Shown here piece by piece: positions 46,392-55,073 of a DNA stretch of 64,000 nt. Below the pieces are notes generated by a model. The model was not told where the DNA came from. It did no database searches and saw only the letters and a list, made by a program, of their open reading frames with translations. Position numbers and translations under genes: made by a program. Origin of the DNA: DASQPR01 sp963797675 (lineage in GTDB: Bacteria; Actinomycetota; Actinomycetes; Mycobacteriales; Micromonosporaceae). The first letter of the stretch is position 1; every line of letters begins with the position of its first letter. Where the stretch lies: contig CAWCQQ010000002.1 of the NCBI GenBank assembly GCA_963797675.1, positions 1,426,001-1,490,000 of the forward strand. The letters run 5' to 3'.

Positions 46392-47810
46392 ATGACCGCG
46401 CCCGTTCTCATACCTCGTCCGACGTCTCTCACCCTGCGGGACGGCCACCTCGCGCACGCGCCCGCTCCGGCCGGGCCTACGGACATCGTCGCGCTGGCTC
46501 ACGAACTGATGGGTGACGCAGCGACCGGCACATACGCGCTTGTGCAGGACGCGGAACTCGGCGACGAGGGCTACCGGCTCACGATCGACGAATCCGGCGT
46601 ACGCGCGACCGCGCAGACCGAGACCGGCCTCCGCTGGGCCGTCCAGACGGTCCGGCAGCTATCGCCCGACCTGCCGTTCTGCGACATCGTCGACGTCCCG
46701 CGCTACGCATGGCGCGGTGCGCTTCTCGATGTGGCCCGCTGGTGCCACCCGATCGCGTTCGTGCACAAGTTCGTCGACCTGCTCGCGATGCACAAGCTCA
46801 ACACGCTGCACCTGCACCTGACCGACGACCAGGGATGGCGGTTCGAGGTCCGGAAATATCCGCGCCTCGCCGAGATCGGTGGTCGCCGCAGCGAGTCGAT
46901 GGCCGGGCTGTGGTTCGAGCAGCGCTACGACGGCATCCCGCACAGCGGCTACTACACGCAGGCCGAACTGCGCGAACTCGTCGCGTACGCGGCCCGGCGC
47001 GGCGTCCGGGTGATGCCGGAGGTCGATCTGCCCGGTCACATGCAGGCGGCCATCACCGCGTACCCGCATCTCGGCAACGAGCCGGATCGCCAGCTCGAGG
47101 TCCGCACCGCGTGGGGCATCTCCCGGCACATCCTGAACTGCGAGCCGGCCACCGTCAGCTTCATCAAGGACGTGCTGGACGAGCTGGTGGACGTGTTCCC
47201 GTTCGAGATGATCCACCTCGGCGGCGACGAGGTCCCGCCGGACGAGTGGCTGGCCAGTACGTCCGCGAAGAACCTCGCGGCCGCCATCGGCCTGCCCGGC
47301 GTGGAGCACCTGTCCGGTTGGTGGATCCGCGAGCTGGGGGCGCACCTCGCCGGGTACGGGCGACGGGTCGGCGGCTGGGACGAACTCGTCGACGAGGGCG
47401 CACCCGAGGGCGCGACGATCTTCTCGTGGCAGGACCACAGCCGGGTCGCCGCGGCGCAGGCTGCCGGATTCGATGTTGTTGCGGTGCCGCAGGAGTTCAC
47501 CTACCTCGACTGGGCCGAAGGCGCCGGCCCGGACGAGCCGATCGCGATCCCGCACGAGGGCGGCGGCCTGCTGCCGCTGGCGCGCGTCTACGGGTTTGAT
47601 CCGGGTGACACGTTGGGTATCCAGGGCCAGTTGTGGTCGGAGTACATCCCGACGCCGGAACTGGTGGAGTGGCGGGCGTTCCCGCGGTTGACCGCGATCG
47701 CCGAGACTGCCTGGTCCGGTCCGGGTGGCGACTTCGCCGACTTCCGGACGCGACTGGAGACCCACCTGCCGCGCCTGAACGTCAACTACCGCCCGCTGGA
47801 CGCTCCCTAG
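46392..47810 (+). CDS. Beta-N-acetylhexosaminidase (GH20)
   Basis: 472 residues, intact, no signal peptide, so probably cytosolic. It removes terminal GlcNAc or GalNAc from oligosaccharides. An N-terminal GH20b-like domain (about 1-95) is followed by the catalytic barrel starting DVPRYAWRGALLDVARWCHP. MHKLNTLHLHLTDDQGWRFE is typical, and the catalytic Asp-Glu pair is in MIHLGGDEVPPDEW (about residues 273-286). GGWDELVDEGAPEGATIFSW and the C-terminal GIQGQLWSEYIP complete the signature. It may process chito-oligosaccharides or wall fragments. A DasR-like half-site in the promoter fits GlcNAc control. The gene faces a YczE-like gene across a shared terminator. Confidence 0.93.
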   Translation: MTAPVLIPRPTSLTLRDGHLAHAPAPAGPTDIVALAHELMGDAATGTYALVQDAELGDEGYRLTIDESGVRATAQTETGLRWAVQTVRQLSPDLPFCDIVDVPRYAWRGALLDVARWCHPIAFVHKFVDLLAMHKLNTLHLHLTDDQGWRFEVRKYPRLAEIGGRRSESMAGLWFEQRYDGIPHSGYYTQAELRELVAYAARRGVRVMPEVDLPGHMQAAITAYPHLGNEPDRQLEVRTAWGISRHILNCEPATVSFIKDVLDELVDVFPFEMIHLGGDEVPPDEWLASTSAKNLAAAIGLPGVEHLSGWWIRELGAHLAGYGRRVGGWDELVDEGAPEGATIFSWQDHSRVAAAQAAGFDVVAVPQEFTYLDWAEGAGPDEPIAIPHEGGGLLPLARVYGFDPGDTLGIQGQLWSEYIPTPELVEWRAFPRLTAIAETAWSGPGGDFADFRTRLETHLPRLNVNYRPLDAP

Positions 47811-47823
47811 CGGGAAACCGTGG

Positions 47824-47869
47824 CCGATCCTGGAGAGTGGCGTGGGGCCTGGTGACTCTCCAGGATCGG
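47824..47869. terminator. Bidirectional terminator between hexosaminidase and YczE-like genes
   Basis: CCGATCCTGGAGAGT (47824-47838) and ACTCTCCAGGATCGG (47855-47869) form a perfect 15-bp stem with a 16-nt loop, just between two converging stop codons. No T-tract is present. Confidence 0.75.
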
Positions 47870-47870
47870 A

Positions 47871-48534
47871 TTACGGGACGGTGACCAGCTCCGGCGCCGG
47901 AGCGGGCGCCACGGCCGGCGGGTCGGCGATCGACAACAGCGGGATCATCACGTGCGCGATCGGGCCGATAGTGACCGCGAAGATCAGCGTCACCCAGCCG
48001 ACCTGGCCGCCGAGCAGGAAGCCGACCAGCAGTACGGTCGCTTCGATCGTCGTACGGACGAGGCGGATCGATGCTCGGGGCACCTTCATCACGAAGCCGG
48101 TCATCAGACCGTCCCGCGGCCCCGGGCCTAGCCGCGTGCCGATGTAGAGGCCGCTGGCGACGCCGGTGCCGATGATGCCGCCGATCGCGTACAGCCAGCG
48201 GACGGCGAGCAGGTGCGGGGTCGGCAGTACGTCGTTGACGTAGTTGACCACGAGACCGATCATGATCACGTTGGCGACCGTGCCGATCCCGGGCCGTTGG
48301 CGCAGCGGGATCCACAGCAGCAGCACGACCGCGCCGACCAGGATCACGATCCAGCCGAACTCGGATGCCGGTGAGTTTCTGCAGGCCCTGGTGGAACACG
48401 TCCCAGGGATCGAGCCCGAGATGCGCGGCGATCATGGCACTCATGCTCGCGCCGTAGAGGAACAGTCCGGCGAAGAGCGCCGCCAGCCGCCGGACCGGTC
48501 GATACGAGAGCGGCAGGTTGCGCAGGTTCGCCAT
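47871..48534 (-). CDS. YczE/YitT-like membrane protein, one frameshift
   Basis: About 220 residues with five or six membrane segments. It reads RRLAALFAGLFLYGASMSAM, AHLGLDPWDVFHQGLQKLTG, then, after dropping one extra base near 48367, FGWIVILVGAVVLLLWIPLR. RPGIGTVANVIMIGLVVNYV, YIGTRLGPGPRDGLMTGF and GFLLGGQVGWVTLIFAVTIG follow. The GLDPWDVFHQG and GPRDGLM motifs are those of the YczE/DUF6198 family. Such proteins are often encoded divergently from a MocR regulator, as here, and are presumed transporters with an unknown substrate. ATG 48534 is the best start. This is the last frameshifted gene in the window. Confidence 0.82.
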
Positions 48535-48549
48535 GAATGCCACTCTAAA

Positions 48550-48578
48550 ACCAATCGTGCACGAAGATAGAGCCAATT
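48550..48578. promoter_or_regulatory. Direct repeats in the YczE/MocR intergenic region
   Basis: ACCAATC (48550-48556) and GCCAATT (48572-48578) share CCAAT at 48551 and 48573, exactly 22 bp (two helical turns) apart. The whole divergent spacer is only 58 bp, so both promoters must overlap them. MocR proteins typically bind such repeats in the divergent spacer. Confidence 0.5.
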
Positions 48579-48592
48579 CCCGGTAGGTGGTT

Positions 48593-50041
48593 ATGACCAG
48601 CGTGCTCCGAGGTAACCAACTCGCTCGCCTGATGAACCAATGGCGTCCGGCTGGCGGCGTCTCCGTGCCGGACTACGTCGCGCTTGCCGACACCGTACGC
48701 GGCCTGCTCGTGGATGGTCGGCTCGCGCTCGGCGTCCGCCTGCCCGCGGAGCGGGAGCTGGCCGAGACGCTGGAGGTCAGCCGGACGACGGTAACCGCCG
48801 CGTACACCACGCTGCGGGAGTCCGGCCACATCCGCAGCCGGCGAGGAGCCGGCAGCTGGACCACGCTGCCCGGCGGTGCCCGCCTCGCGTCCACCGGTCT
48901 GTGGGCTCCGGACGGCGCTCCGGACCTGCTCGATCTCGGCCAGGCCGCACTACCGGCGCCGCCCGAGCTGATGGAGGCGGCGACCGAAGCGGTTGCGGCG
49001 CTGCCGCGGTACATGGGTGGCCTCGGCTATCACCCGACCGGCATCCACGAACTGCGCGTCGCGATCGCCGCCGAATTCGAGATCCGCGGGCTGCCGACAA
49101 CGCCCGAGCAGATCATGGTGACCAGCGGCGTCCAGCATGCGCTGGATCTGGTCGTCCGGCTCCTGCTGCCGCCGGGGAGCGCGGTGATCTGCGAGTCGCC
49201 GACCTACCCGAACGCGCTCGCCACGTTCGCGGCGCGCAAGGCGCGGGTGCACACGTACGGTCTCGACGTCGACGGCTGGGACGAGGAGCTGCTCGTCTCC
49301 ACGATCAGACAGGCCGGTGCTCGACTCGCGTACCTGGTGCCGGAATTCCAGAATCCGACCGGGCATCTGATGCCCGAGCGGCTTCGTTCGCTGCTGCCCG
49401 GCGTGGCGCATGCGGCCGGGACGGATCTCGTCATCGATGAGTCATTTGTGGACTTGAGCTTCGGGGACGACGAGATGCCTCCGCCGGTCGCCTCGTTCGA
49501 TCGGCATGCACGTGTGCTCACGATCGGTGGCATGAGCAAGCCCTACTGGGGCGGGCTGCGGATCGGCTGGATACGCGCGGCCGAGCCGGTCGTACAGCGT
49601 CTGGCGGCGGTACGCGTCGGCGTGGACATGGCCGGACCGGTGCTCGATCAGCTGGTCGCGGTCGCGTTGCTGCGCCGGGCGCCGGAGATCGTCGCAGCCC
49701 GCCGGATCCAGCTGCGCGAACAGCGTGACGTGCTGGCCGAGGCGTTGCGGCAGCGCCTGCCCGGCTGGCGGGTCAGAGTGCCGGACGGTGGCGTGACGCT
49801 CTGGGCCGAACTCGATGCACCGATCTCGAGCGCGCTGTCGCGGGCCGCGGAGTCGTTCGGCGTACGGCTGGCGCCCGGCCCCCGGTTCGGCGTCGACGGC
49901 ACGCTGGAGCGGTTCCTGCGCCTGCCGTTCACGCTGCCTCCGGCATCGCTCTTGGACGCGGTCGAGCGGATCGTGGCCGCACGGGATGACCTGACGCGTG
50001 GTTCCCGCCGTACGTGGGAGGCGCCGGCGCTGGTGGCGTGA
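48593..50041 (+). CDS. MocR-type transcriptional regulator (GntR HTH plus aminotransferase fold)
   Basis: 482 residues, intact. The N-terminal GntR winged helix (about 20-95) includes LPAERELAETLEVSRTTVTA and LRESGHIRSRRGAGSW. A fold-type I aminotransferase domain follows: YHPTGIHELRVAIAAEFEIR, IMVTSGVQHALDLVVRLLLP, EFQNPTGHLMP and GGMSKPYWGGLRIGWIRAAE, where Lys of MSKPYW is the PLP lysine. MocR proteins use PLP or an amino compound as effector. The divergent YczE-like gene is the most likely target. ATG 48593 is only 2 nt after AGGTGG; GTG 48587 in frame is also possible. Confidence 0.92.
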   Translation: MTSVLRGNQLARLMNQWRPAGGVSVPDYVALADTVRGLLVDGRLALGVRLPAERELAETLEVSRTTVTAAYTTLRESGHIRSRRGAGSWTTLPGGARLASTGLWAPDGAPDLLDLGQAALPAPPELMEAATEAVAALPRYMGGLGYHPTGIHELRVAIAAEFEIRGLPTTPEQIMVTSGVQHALDLVVRLLLPPGSAVICESPTYPNALATFAARKARVHTYGLDVDGWDEELLVSTIRQAGARLAYLVPEFQNPTGHLMPERLRSLLPGVAHAAGTDLVIDESFVDLSFGDDEMPPPVASFDRHARVLTIGGMSKPYWGGLRIGWIRAAEPVVQRLAAVRVGVDMAGPVLDQLVAVALLRRAPEIVAARRIQLREQRDVLAEALRQRLPGWRVRVPDGGVTLWAELDAPISSALSRAAESFGVRLAPGPRFGVDGTLERFLRLPFTLPPASLLDAVERIVAARDDLTRGSRRTWEAPALVA

Positions 50042-50082
50042 GAGCTCTGGTGCCGTACGAGATCTCGTGAGTAGAATGTAGG

Positions 50083-50120
50083 AACGGCGTGGCCCCTTTT
50101 TGGAGTCACGCCGTTTCTCT
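50083..50120 (+). terminator. Intrinsic terminator after the MocR gene
   Basis: AACGGCGTG (50083-50091) and CACGCCGTT (50107-50115) form a perfect 9-bp stem with a 15-nt loop, followed by the T-rich TCTCTT. It lies 42 bp after the MocR stop codon and 44 bp before the convergent membrane-protein gene. Confidence 0.75.
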
Positions 50121-50158
50121 TGCAGCTTCCGTGTGCCTGAGTTCCGTGTGCCTGACCG

Positions 50159-50731
50159 TCAGACGGTCGGGTCCGACGGGCTCGGGACGCTCGGGTCGGT
50201 CTGCTGGGTCGGCACCACCGGGTGCGCGTGCGGTGCGGACACCGACACGTTCGGCATGCCGATCGGGTTCTGCAGCTGGTTGAAGAAGTTCAGCACCGCA
50301 CCGGCCGTCGCGACGAGCGCGAAGAGGATGTCCACCACGCCACCGAAGCCGACGCTCGGCGAGACGCCGCCGATCGACGCGAAGGTCAGGCCGATGATGT
50401 CGACCAGCACGAACAGTGCGAGGCCCACCTGGACATGGTGGCGGTGCAGGCCGACCAGCGGTGCGTCCTTCTTCCACCAGATGTCCGCGACCGCGGTGCC
50501 GATCAGCAGCAGCACGGCGAGCACGACGAACAGACCGATCGGCGAGAGCCAGCTCCACAGACTACGGCCGATGCCGTTGTCTTCGAGCTCACTGCCGAAC
50601 GAGACGATCGGGGCCCACGAGAACAGCAGAATGAGGATTCCGCCGGCGGCGACCAGCAGATCCGCGAGGCGGATGTAGAGGCCGCCCGAGGCTTTCGGTG
50701 CAGAGTACGGGGGTTGGACTGGGGTGGTCAT
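50159..50731 (-). CDS. Four-helix membrane protein of unknown function
   Basis: 190 residues, not recognised beyond topology. A Pro-rich N-terminus precedes helix 1, LLVAAGGILILLFSWAPIVS. Helix 2 is LSPIGLFVVLAVLLLIGTAV, helix 3 VQVGLALFVLVDIIGLTFAS and helix 4 VVDILFALVATAGAVLNFF. A low-complexity Pro/Thr/Ser tail of about 30 residues closes the protein. The N-terminal ADLLVAAGG and central WKKDAPL elements recall small actinobacterial integral proteins annotated only as hypothetical. It stands alone between the MocR and acyl-CoA synthetase genes. Confidence 0.75.
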   Translation of the reverse strand: MTTPVQPPYSAPKASGGLYIRLADLLVAAGGILILLFSWAPIVSFGSELEDNGIGRSLWSWLSPIGLFVVLAVLLLIGTAVADIWWKKDAPLVGLHRHHVQVGLALFVLVDIIGLTFASIGGVSPSVGFGGVVDILFALVATAGAVLNFFNQLQNPIGMPNVSVSAPHAHPVVPTQQTDPSVPSPSDPTV

Positions 50732-50833
50732 AAAATCTCCTCATGCCAGTTGATGCCGGGCGCTCGAGCCCGGCACGCCGAGGGGCGGCGTGGCTTCGGT
50801 GATCCTATCGGTCCGGTCCCATATCTGCACCGG

Positions 50834-52669
50834 TCACATTTCCGCTAGTGCACCTTCGTACATCGATTCGATATTGTTAGCGAACGCGGACTCGACCGCA
50901 CGGCGTTTCACTTTGAGTGACGGCGTGAGTTCACCGTCCGCAATGGACAGATCGCGGGGCAGGATCGAGAATTTCTTGACCGTTTCCCACCGGTTCAACT
51001 TCGTGTTCAGCTCGTCGATGTAGCCGGCGACCATCTGCCGGGCCTCGTCGGATGTCACGATCTCCGCGTACGCCTTGCCGGCGAGCGCCGGCTGACCGGC
51101 GGCCCAACCGGCGATCGTGTCCGGGTCCAGCGTGATGATCATCGAAACGAAATTGCGCGCGTGGCCGATCACCAGGGCCTGCGACGTGTACGGGCAGATT
51201 GCCTTGAACATGCCCTCGATGTGCGACGGTGCCACGTACTTGCCGCCGGACGTCTTGATGAGGTCCTTCTTCCGATCGGTGATGCGCAGATATCCGTCGT
51301 CGCTCAGCTCGCCGATGTCGCCGGTCCGGAAGAAGCCGTCCTCGGTGAACGCGGCCGCCGTCTCGTCCGGCAGGTTGTGGTAACCGCGCATCACCGGTGC
51401 ACCGCGCAGCAGGATCTCGCCGTCGGAGGCGATGATGCACTCCAGGTCGCCGAGCGCCTTGCCGACGGTGCCGATCCGCAAGCCTCCCTGCGGGTTCACG
51501 AAGTTGCCGGCGGACGACTCGGTCAGGCCGTACCCCTCGGAGATCGGCAGGCCGGCGGCGGCGAAGAAGGACGCGATGTCGGTCGACAGCGGCGCCGAGC
51601 CGGAGACGAGCACCCGGATCCGGCCGCCGAGCCGGGCCCGGAGCTTCGAGAAGACGAGCTTGTCCGCGATGCGGCGCTGTGCGGCCAGGCCGGCCGGCAC
51701 GCGCTTTCCGGCCAACTCCAGCGCGTTGGCGCGCTTACCGACGCGTACCGCCCAGGTAAAGATCTTGGCTTTGGCCCCTCCGGCCGACGTGGCCGATCCG
51801 ACCGCGGCGTTGTAGACCTTCTCGAACACGCGCGGGGCCGCGCACATCAGCGTCGGCTGGACCAGCGCGAGGTTCGTCACGATCTTGTCGACTCGACCGT
51901 CCACATAGGTCGCGACGCCGGCGTGCACGAACGCTACCGCGAGCGTCTTACCGAACGAGTGCGACAGCGGTAGCCAGAGATACTGCAGGTCATCCGCCTG
52001 GATCAGCTCGCCCTCCGACTGTGCGACTGCCTCCCAGGTCCAGCCGCCGTGCAGCAGCTCGACGCCCTTCGGCCGGCCGGTCGTTCCGGACGTGTAGATC
52101 AACGTGGCGAGGTGCTCCGGCTGGACCTTCGCGACCGCGCGCGCGACGAGGTCGGGGTCCGCGGCGAGCGCTTCCGCACCGCGCGCCTCCAGGTCTTCCA
52201 GGGACATCACGGGTACGCCGACCGACGGCATCGCGCCATCGGCGGACGTGTCGATCAGCACGATCTGACGCAGGTGCGGCAGCGTTGCGTCGGCGACCTT
52301 CGAGGCCTGGGCGGCGTTCTCGGCGATCAGGATGACCGACTCCGAGTCGCCGACGATGAAGCTCGCCTCGTCCGGCTCGGTGGTCGGGTAGACCGTGGTG
52401 GTCGCGCCACCGGCGCTCATGATGCCGAAGTCGGCCAGCAGCCATTCCACCCTCGTGCTCGCGAGAATCGCGACCCGCTCCTCGGGTTCGAGGCCGAGAC
52501 CGAGCAGGCCGGCCGCGATCCGGTCCGACCGTGTACCGGCATCGCTCCAGGTCAGCCAACCGATGCCGCCGTCGGCGGTCGGGTAGCCCATCGCGTTCTT
52601 CGCCGGCGTGGCGGCGACGCGTTGGGCCAGCATGTCCGGGATCGAACGGTACGGAATGTGCAGCGACAT
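50834..52669 (-). CDS. Long-chain acyl-CoA synthetase (FadD15-like)
   Basis: 611 residues, intact. An AMP-forming enzyme that adenylates fatty acids and transfers them to CoA. Adenylation motifs: LIYTSGTTGRPKGVELLHGG (A3 P-loop, near 190), YLWLPLSHSFGKT, RVLVSGSAPLSTDIASFF, EGYGLTESSAG (A5), DGFFRTGDIGEL (A7), and ITDRKKDLIKTSGGKYVAP (A8). The C-terminal catalytic-type lysine is in LTPSLKVKRRAV. No membrane segment is visible. It would activate fatty acids for beta-oxidation or lipid synthesis. A GTTACC-N4-GGTA operator lies 52 bp upstream, like that of the CocE-type gene, which may indicate joint lipid/ester-responsive control. Confidence 0.92.
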   Translation of the reverse strand: MSLHIPYRSIPDMLAQRVAATPAKNAMGYPTADGGIGWLTWSDAGTRSDRIAAGLLGLGLEPEERVAILASTRVEWLLADFGIMSAGGATTTVYPTTEPDEASFIVGDSESVILIAENAAQASKVADATLPHLRQIVLIDTSADGAMPSVGVPVMSLEDLEARGAEALAADPDLVARAVAKVQPEHLATLIYTSGTTGRPKGVELLHGGWTWEAVAQSEGELIQADDLQYLWLPLSHSFGKTLAVAFVHAGVATYVDGRVDKIVTNLALVQPTLMCAAPRVFEKVYNAAVGSATSAGGAKAKIFTWAVRVGKRANALELAGKRVPAGLAAQRRIADKLVFSKLRARLGGRIRVLVSGSAPLSTDIASFFAAAGLPISEGYGLTESSAGNFVNPQGGLRIGTVGKALGDLECIIASDGEILLRGAPVMRGYHNLPDETAAAFTEDGFFRTGDIGELSDDGYLRITDRKKDLIKTSGGKYVAPSHIEGMFKAICPYTSQALVIGHARNFVSMIITLDPDTIAGWAAGQPALAGKAYAEIVTSDEARQMVAGYIDELNTKLNRWETVKKFSILPRDLSIADGELTPSLKVKRRAVESAFANNIESMYEGALAEM

Positions 52670-52720
52670 CGGGCGGTCCTCTTGTGCGGTCGGGCAGCAG
52701 TAAGCCGGGTCACCATCGTG

Positions 52721-52734
52721 GTTACCGAAGGGTA
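52721..52734 (-). promoter_or_regulatory. Operator-like site upstream of the acyl-CoA synthetase
   Basis: GTTACC-gaag-GGTA differs by one base from the site at 3404-3417 (GTTACC-gacg-GGTA). Both have GTTACC, a 4-nt spacer and GGTA, and both lie upstream of a minus-strand gene. TetR-type binding is inferred. Confidence 0.5.
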
Positions 52735-52913
52735 GAACTACTGCTACCGGTGTGGCCAGAGTGTGACGGCGACGCGGCTAACTCGTTACGTCCGATGCTT
52801 CAGCCTGTCACTACTATCCGGATATAACTCGCAGATAATCATATTCTAGGCATACTGAGGTCGACCTGAGAGTGTCCACAGGTGGGACGTACTGCCTGTG
52901 CCACGCTGGGCGG

Positions 52914-53615
52914 GTGCGAATATTGGTTGTCGAAGATGAGCCTCGCCTCGGAAGCGCGCTGCAGCGGGGGCTGACGTCCGAGGGCTACCTGGTCGACCTC
53001 GCCGTCGACGGTGTGATGGGCCTCGATGCGGCCCGATCCGGCGGGTACGACGCGGTGATCCTCGACATCATGCTGCCCCGCCTGTCCGGCTACCGCGTCG
53101 TACGGGCGTTGCGGGAAGAGAACAACTGGGTGCCGGTGATCATGCTGTCCGCGAAGGACGGTGAATACGACCAGGCGGACGGGCTGGACTGCGGCGCGGA
53201 CGACTACATCACGAAACCGTTCTCGTTCATCGTGCTGCTCGCCCGGATCCGGGCCTTACTGCGCCGGGGCGCGCCCGAACGTCCGGTGGTCGTGACGGTC
53301 GGGTCGTTGACGCTCGATCCGGCAAGCCGGCGGGTGCAGCGTGGCGAGGTGGAGATCAGCCTGACCGCACGCGAATACACGCTGGTGGAGTATCTGATGC
53401 GTCGGCAGGATCAAGTCGTGACGAAGGCGGAGTTGCTCGACCGGGTCTGGGATGCCAGCGCCGACACCGATCCGAACGTCGTCGAGGTCTACGTCGGGTA
53501 CGTCCGCCGCAAGATCGATCAACCGTTCGGCCTGCGTACGCTTCAGACGGTCCGTGGCGCCGGATACCGGTTGGTGGACGAGCGACTCGCCACCGAGACC
53601 GTGATCGGAGTCTGA
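52914..53615 (+). CDS. OmpR/PhoB-family response regulator
   Basis: 233 residues, intact. The receiver domain opens RILVVEDEPRLGSALQRGL (Asp pair in VEDE). The phosphorylated Asp is in AVILDIMLPRLSG (about 52), the Thr/Ser switch in VIMLSAKDG and the lysine in DDYITKPFSF. The winged-helix output domain ends with VEVYVGYVRRKIDQPFG and TVRGAGYRL. GTG 52914 begins the conserved sequence; the frame stays open upstream without similarity. CACGCT, 6 nt before the GTG, could be a weak -10 of a leaderless transcript. The sensor kinase starts 3 bp after its stop, forming one operon. Confidence 0.94.
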   Translation: MRILVVEDEPRLGSALQRGLTSEGYLVDLAVDGVMGLDAARSGGYDAVILDIMLPRLSGYRVVRALREENNWVPVIMLSAKDGEYDQADGLDCGADDYITKPFSFIVLLARIRALLRRGAPERPVVVTVGSLTLDPASRRVQRGEVEISLTAREYTLVEYLMRRQDQVVTKAELLDRVWDASADTDPNVVEVYVGYVRRKIDQPFGLRTLQTVRGAGYRLVDERLATETVIGV

Positions 53616-53618
53616 TCC

Positions 53619-54998
53619 GTGCGGTGGTGGCGCCGCCGGACGCTACGGTCCCGCTTGACGCTGCTGAGTGCGGCCGGACTCGCCGTTGGCCTTGCGTTCG
53701 GCGGTGCGGTGATCGTCTACCTGCTGCACGCGCGCCTGATCCGCTCCATCGACAACGACGCCCGGCAGACCGCCAGCGACGTCTCCACTCTGGTCGCGGC
53801 GGGCCATCTTCCGAACCCGCTCCCGAACCTGCCGACGGCACTCGTCCAGGTCATCAATGACCAGCAGGGCGTCGTCGCGTCCACCGCGAGCGTCGCTCGA
53901 CCCACGCCGATGTTGACGCCGGCCGAGCAGCAACGGGCGCTGCAGCAGGTGATCGTGGTCCCGAACTCGCGCGTGCACGAGAACGTGGACGGCGAACTGC
54001 GCGTCGTCGTCGTACGCGCGACGGACCCGGATCCTACCGACGGCGGGCCGCGGCTCGTCATCGTCGCCACATCGACGCATGCGGCGGACGAGAGCGTAGA
54101 GACCGTGACCACCTACCTGCTAGTCGTCTATCCACTGCTGGTGGTGCTGCTGTCCGCGCTGGCCTGGCAGGTGGTCGGCTGGACGCTACGGCCGGTGGAG
54201 ACGCTGCGGCGCAGCGCCGACCAGATCAGCGCCGGCGATCGCAGCGTCGGGCTGCTGCCGGTACCGGACGGCGACGACGAGGTCCATCGACTCGCGGTGA
54301 CGCTGAACGACATGCTGGTCCGGCTCGACGCCGGCCGGGCCCGGCAACGTGCGTTCGTCGCCGACGCCGCACACGAGTTGCGTAGCCCGATCGCGAGCCT
54401 GCGTACCCAGATCGAGGTGGCCGCGCACATGAACGAGCCGCCGCTGACCGACGATCTGCTGGTCGACATCGGTCGGCTCAACCGGCTCGTCGACGACCTG
54501 CTGCTGCTCGCCCGCGCGGAGGAGGACGATCCCCGGCTGGATCCGGTCGAGGCGGTCGATCTCACCGAGGTGGCTCGGGTCGCGGTCGACGGATACAGCA
54601 GCGCCCGGGTGCCGGTCACGCTCACGGCGGACGGTCCGATCCGGACGCCGGGCGACGCGGTCGCGCTCCGCCGGGTGATCGAAAACCTGGTCACGAACGC
54701 CGTCCGGCACGCGTCCGCGCAGGTCACGGTCGAGGTTGAGGAGCACCAACACGATCTGGTACGCCTGACCGTGACCGACGACGGTCCGGGCATTCCGGCC
54801 GAGGATCGCGAACGCGTCTTCAACCGGTTCACCCGGCTGGACAACGCGCGCGACCGGGATCAAGGGGGCGCCGGACTCGGCCTGCCGATCGTCCGCGAGC
54901 TGCTGCGGCTGCATCACGGCACGATCGAGCTGAGCGACGCGAACCCGGGCCTGCAGGTGAGCATCGATCTACCGGCCGCGACCGATCCGGGCTCGTGA
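53619..54998 (+). CDS. Sensor histidine kinase
   Basis: 459 residues, intact. Helix 1 is LLSAAGLAVGLAFGGAVIVY (about 16-35) and helix 2 LLVVYPLLVVLLSALAWQV (about 168-186), with an outside sensor domain of about 130 residues between. A HAMP domain follows (WTLRPVETLRRSADQISAGD). The H-box is FVADAAHELRSPIASLR (His near 253), the N-box ENLVTNAVRHAS, and the ATP-lid motifs are VTDDGPGIPAEDRERVF and GAGLGLPIVREL. It phosphorylates the regulator encoded just upstream. The sensor domain has no recognised ligand pocket, so the signal is unknown. Confidence 0.94.
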   Translation: MRWWRRRTLRSRLTLLSAAGLAVGLAFGGAVIVYLLHARLIRSIDNDARQTASDVSTLVAAGHLPNPLPNLPTALVQVINDQQGVVASTASVARPTPMLTPAEQQRALQQVIVVPNSRVHENVDGELRVVVVRATDPDPTDGGPRLVIVATSTHAADESVETVTTYLLVVYPLLVVLLSALAWQVVGWTLRPVETLRRSADQISAGDRSVGLLPVPDGDDEVHRLAVTLNDMLVRLDAGRARQRAFVADAAHELRSPIASLRTQIEVAAHMNEPPLTDDLLVDIGRLNRLVDDLLLLARAEEDDPRLDPVEAVDLTEVARVAVDGYSSARVPVTLTADGPIRTPGDAVALRRVIENLVTNAVRHASAQVTVEVEEHQHDLVRLTVTDDGPGIPAEDRERVFNRFTRLDNARDRDQGGAGLGLPIVRELLRLHHGTIELSDANPGLQVSIDLPAATDPGS

Positions 54999-55073
54999 GA
55001 TGAGGCCCGATCGTGGACCCACATAGCTGCCGAAACGGCACAACGACGACCACGTGAGTCCGAGATCGGCGGG

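Noticed and set aside
49950..50160. Small RNA or tRNA between the MocR and membrane-protein genes
   Set aside because: The only structure is a simple 9-bp terminator hairpin; no cloverleaf or conserved RNA motif is visible.
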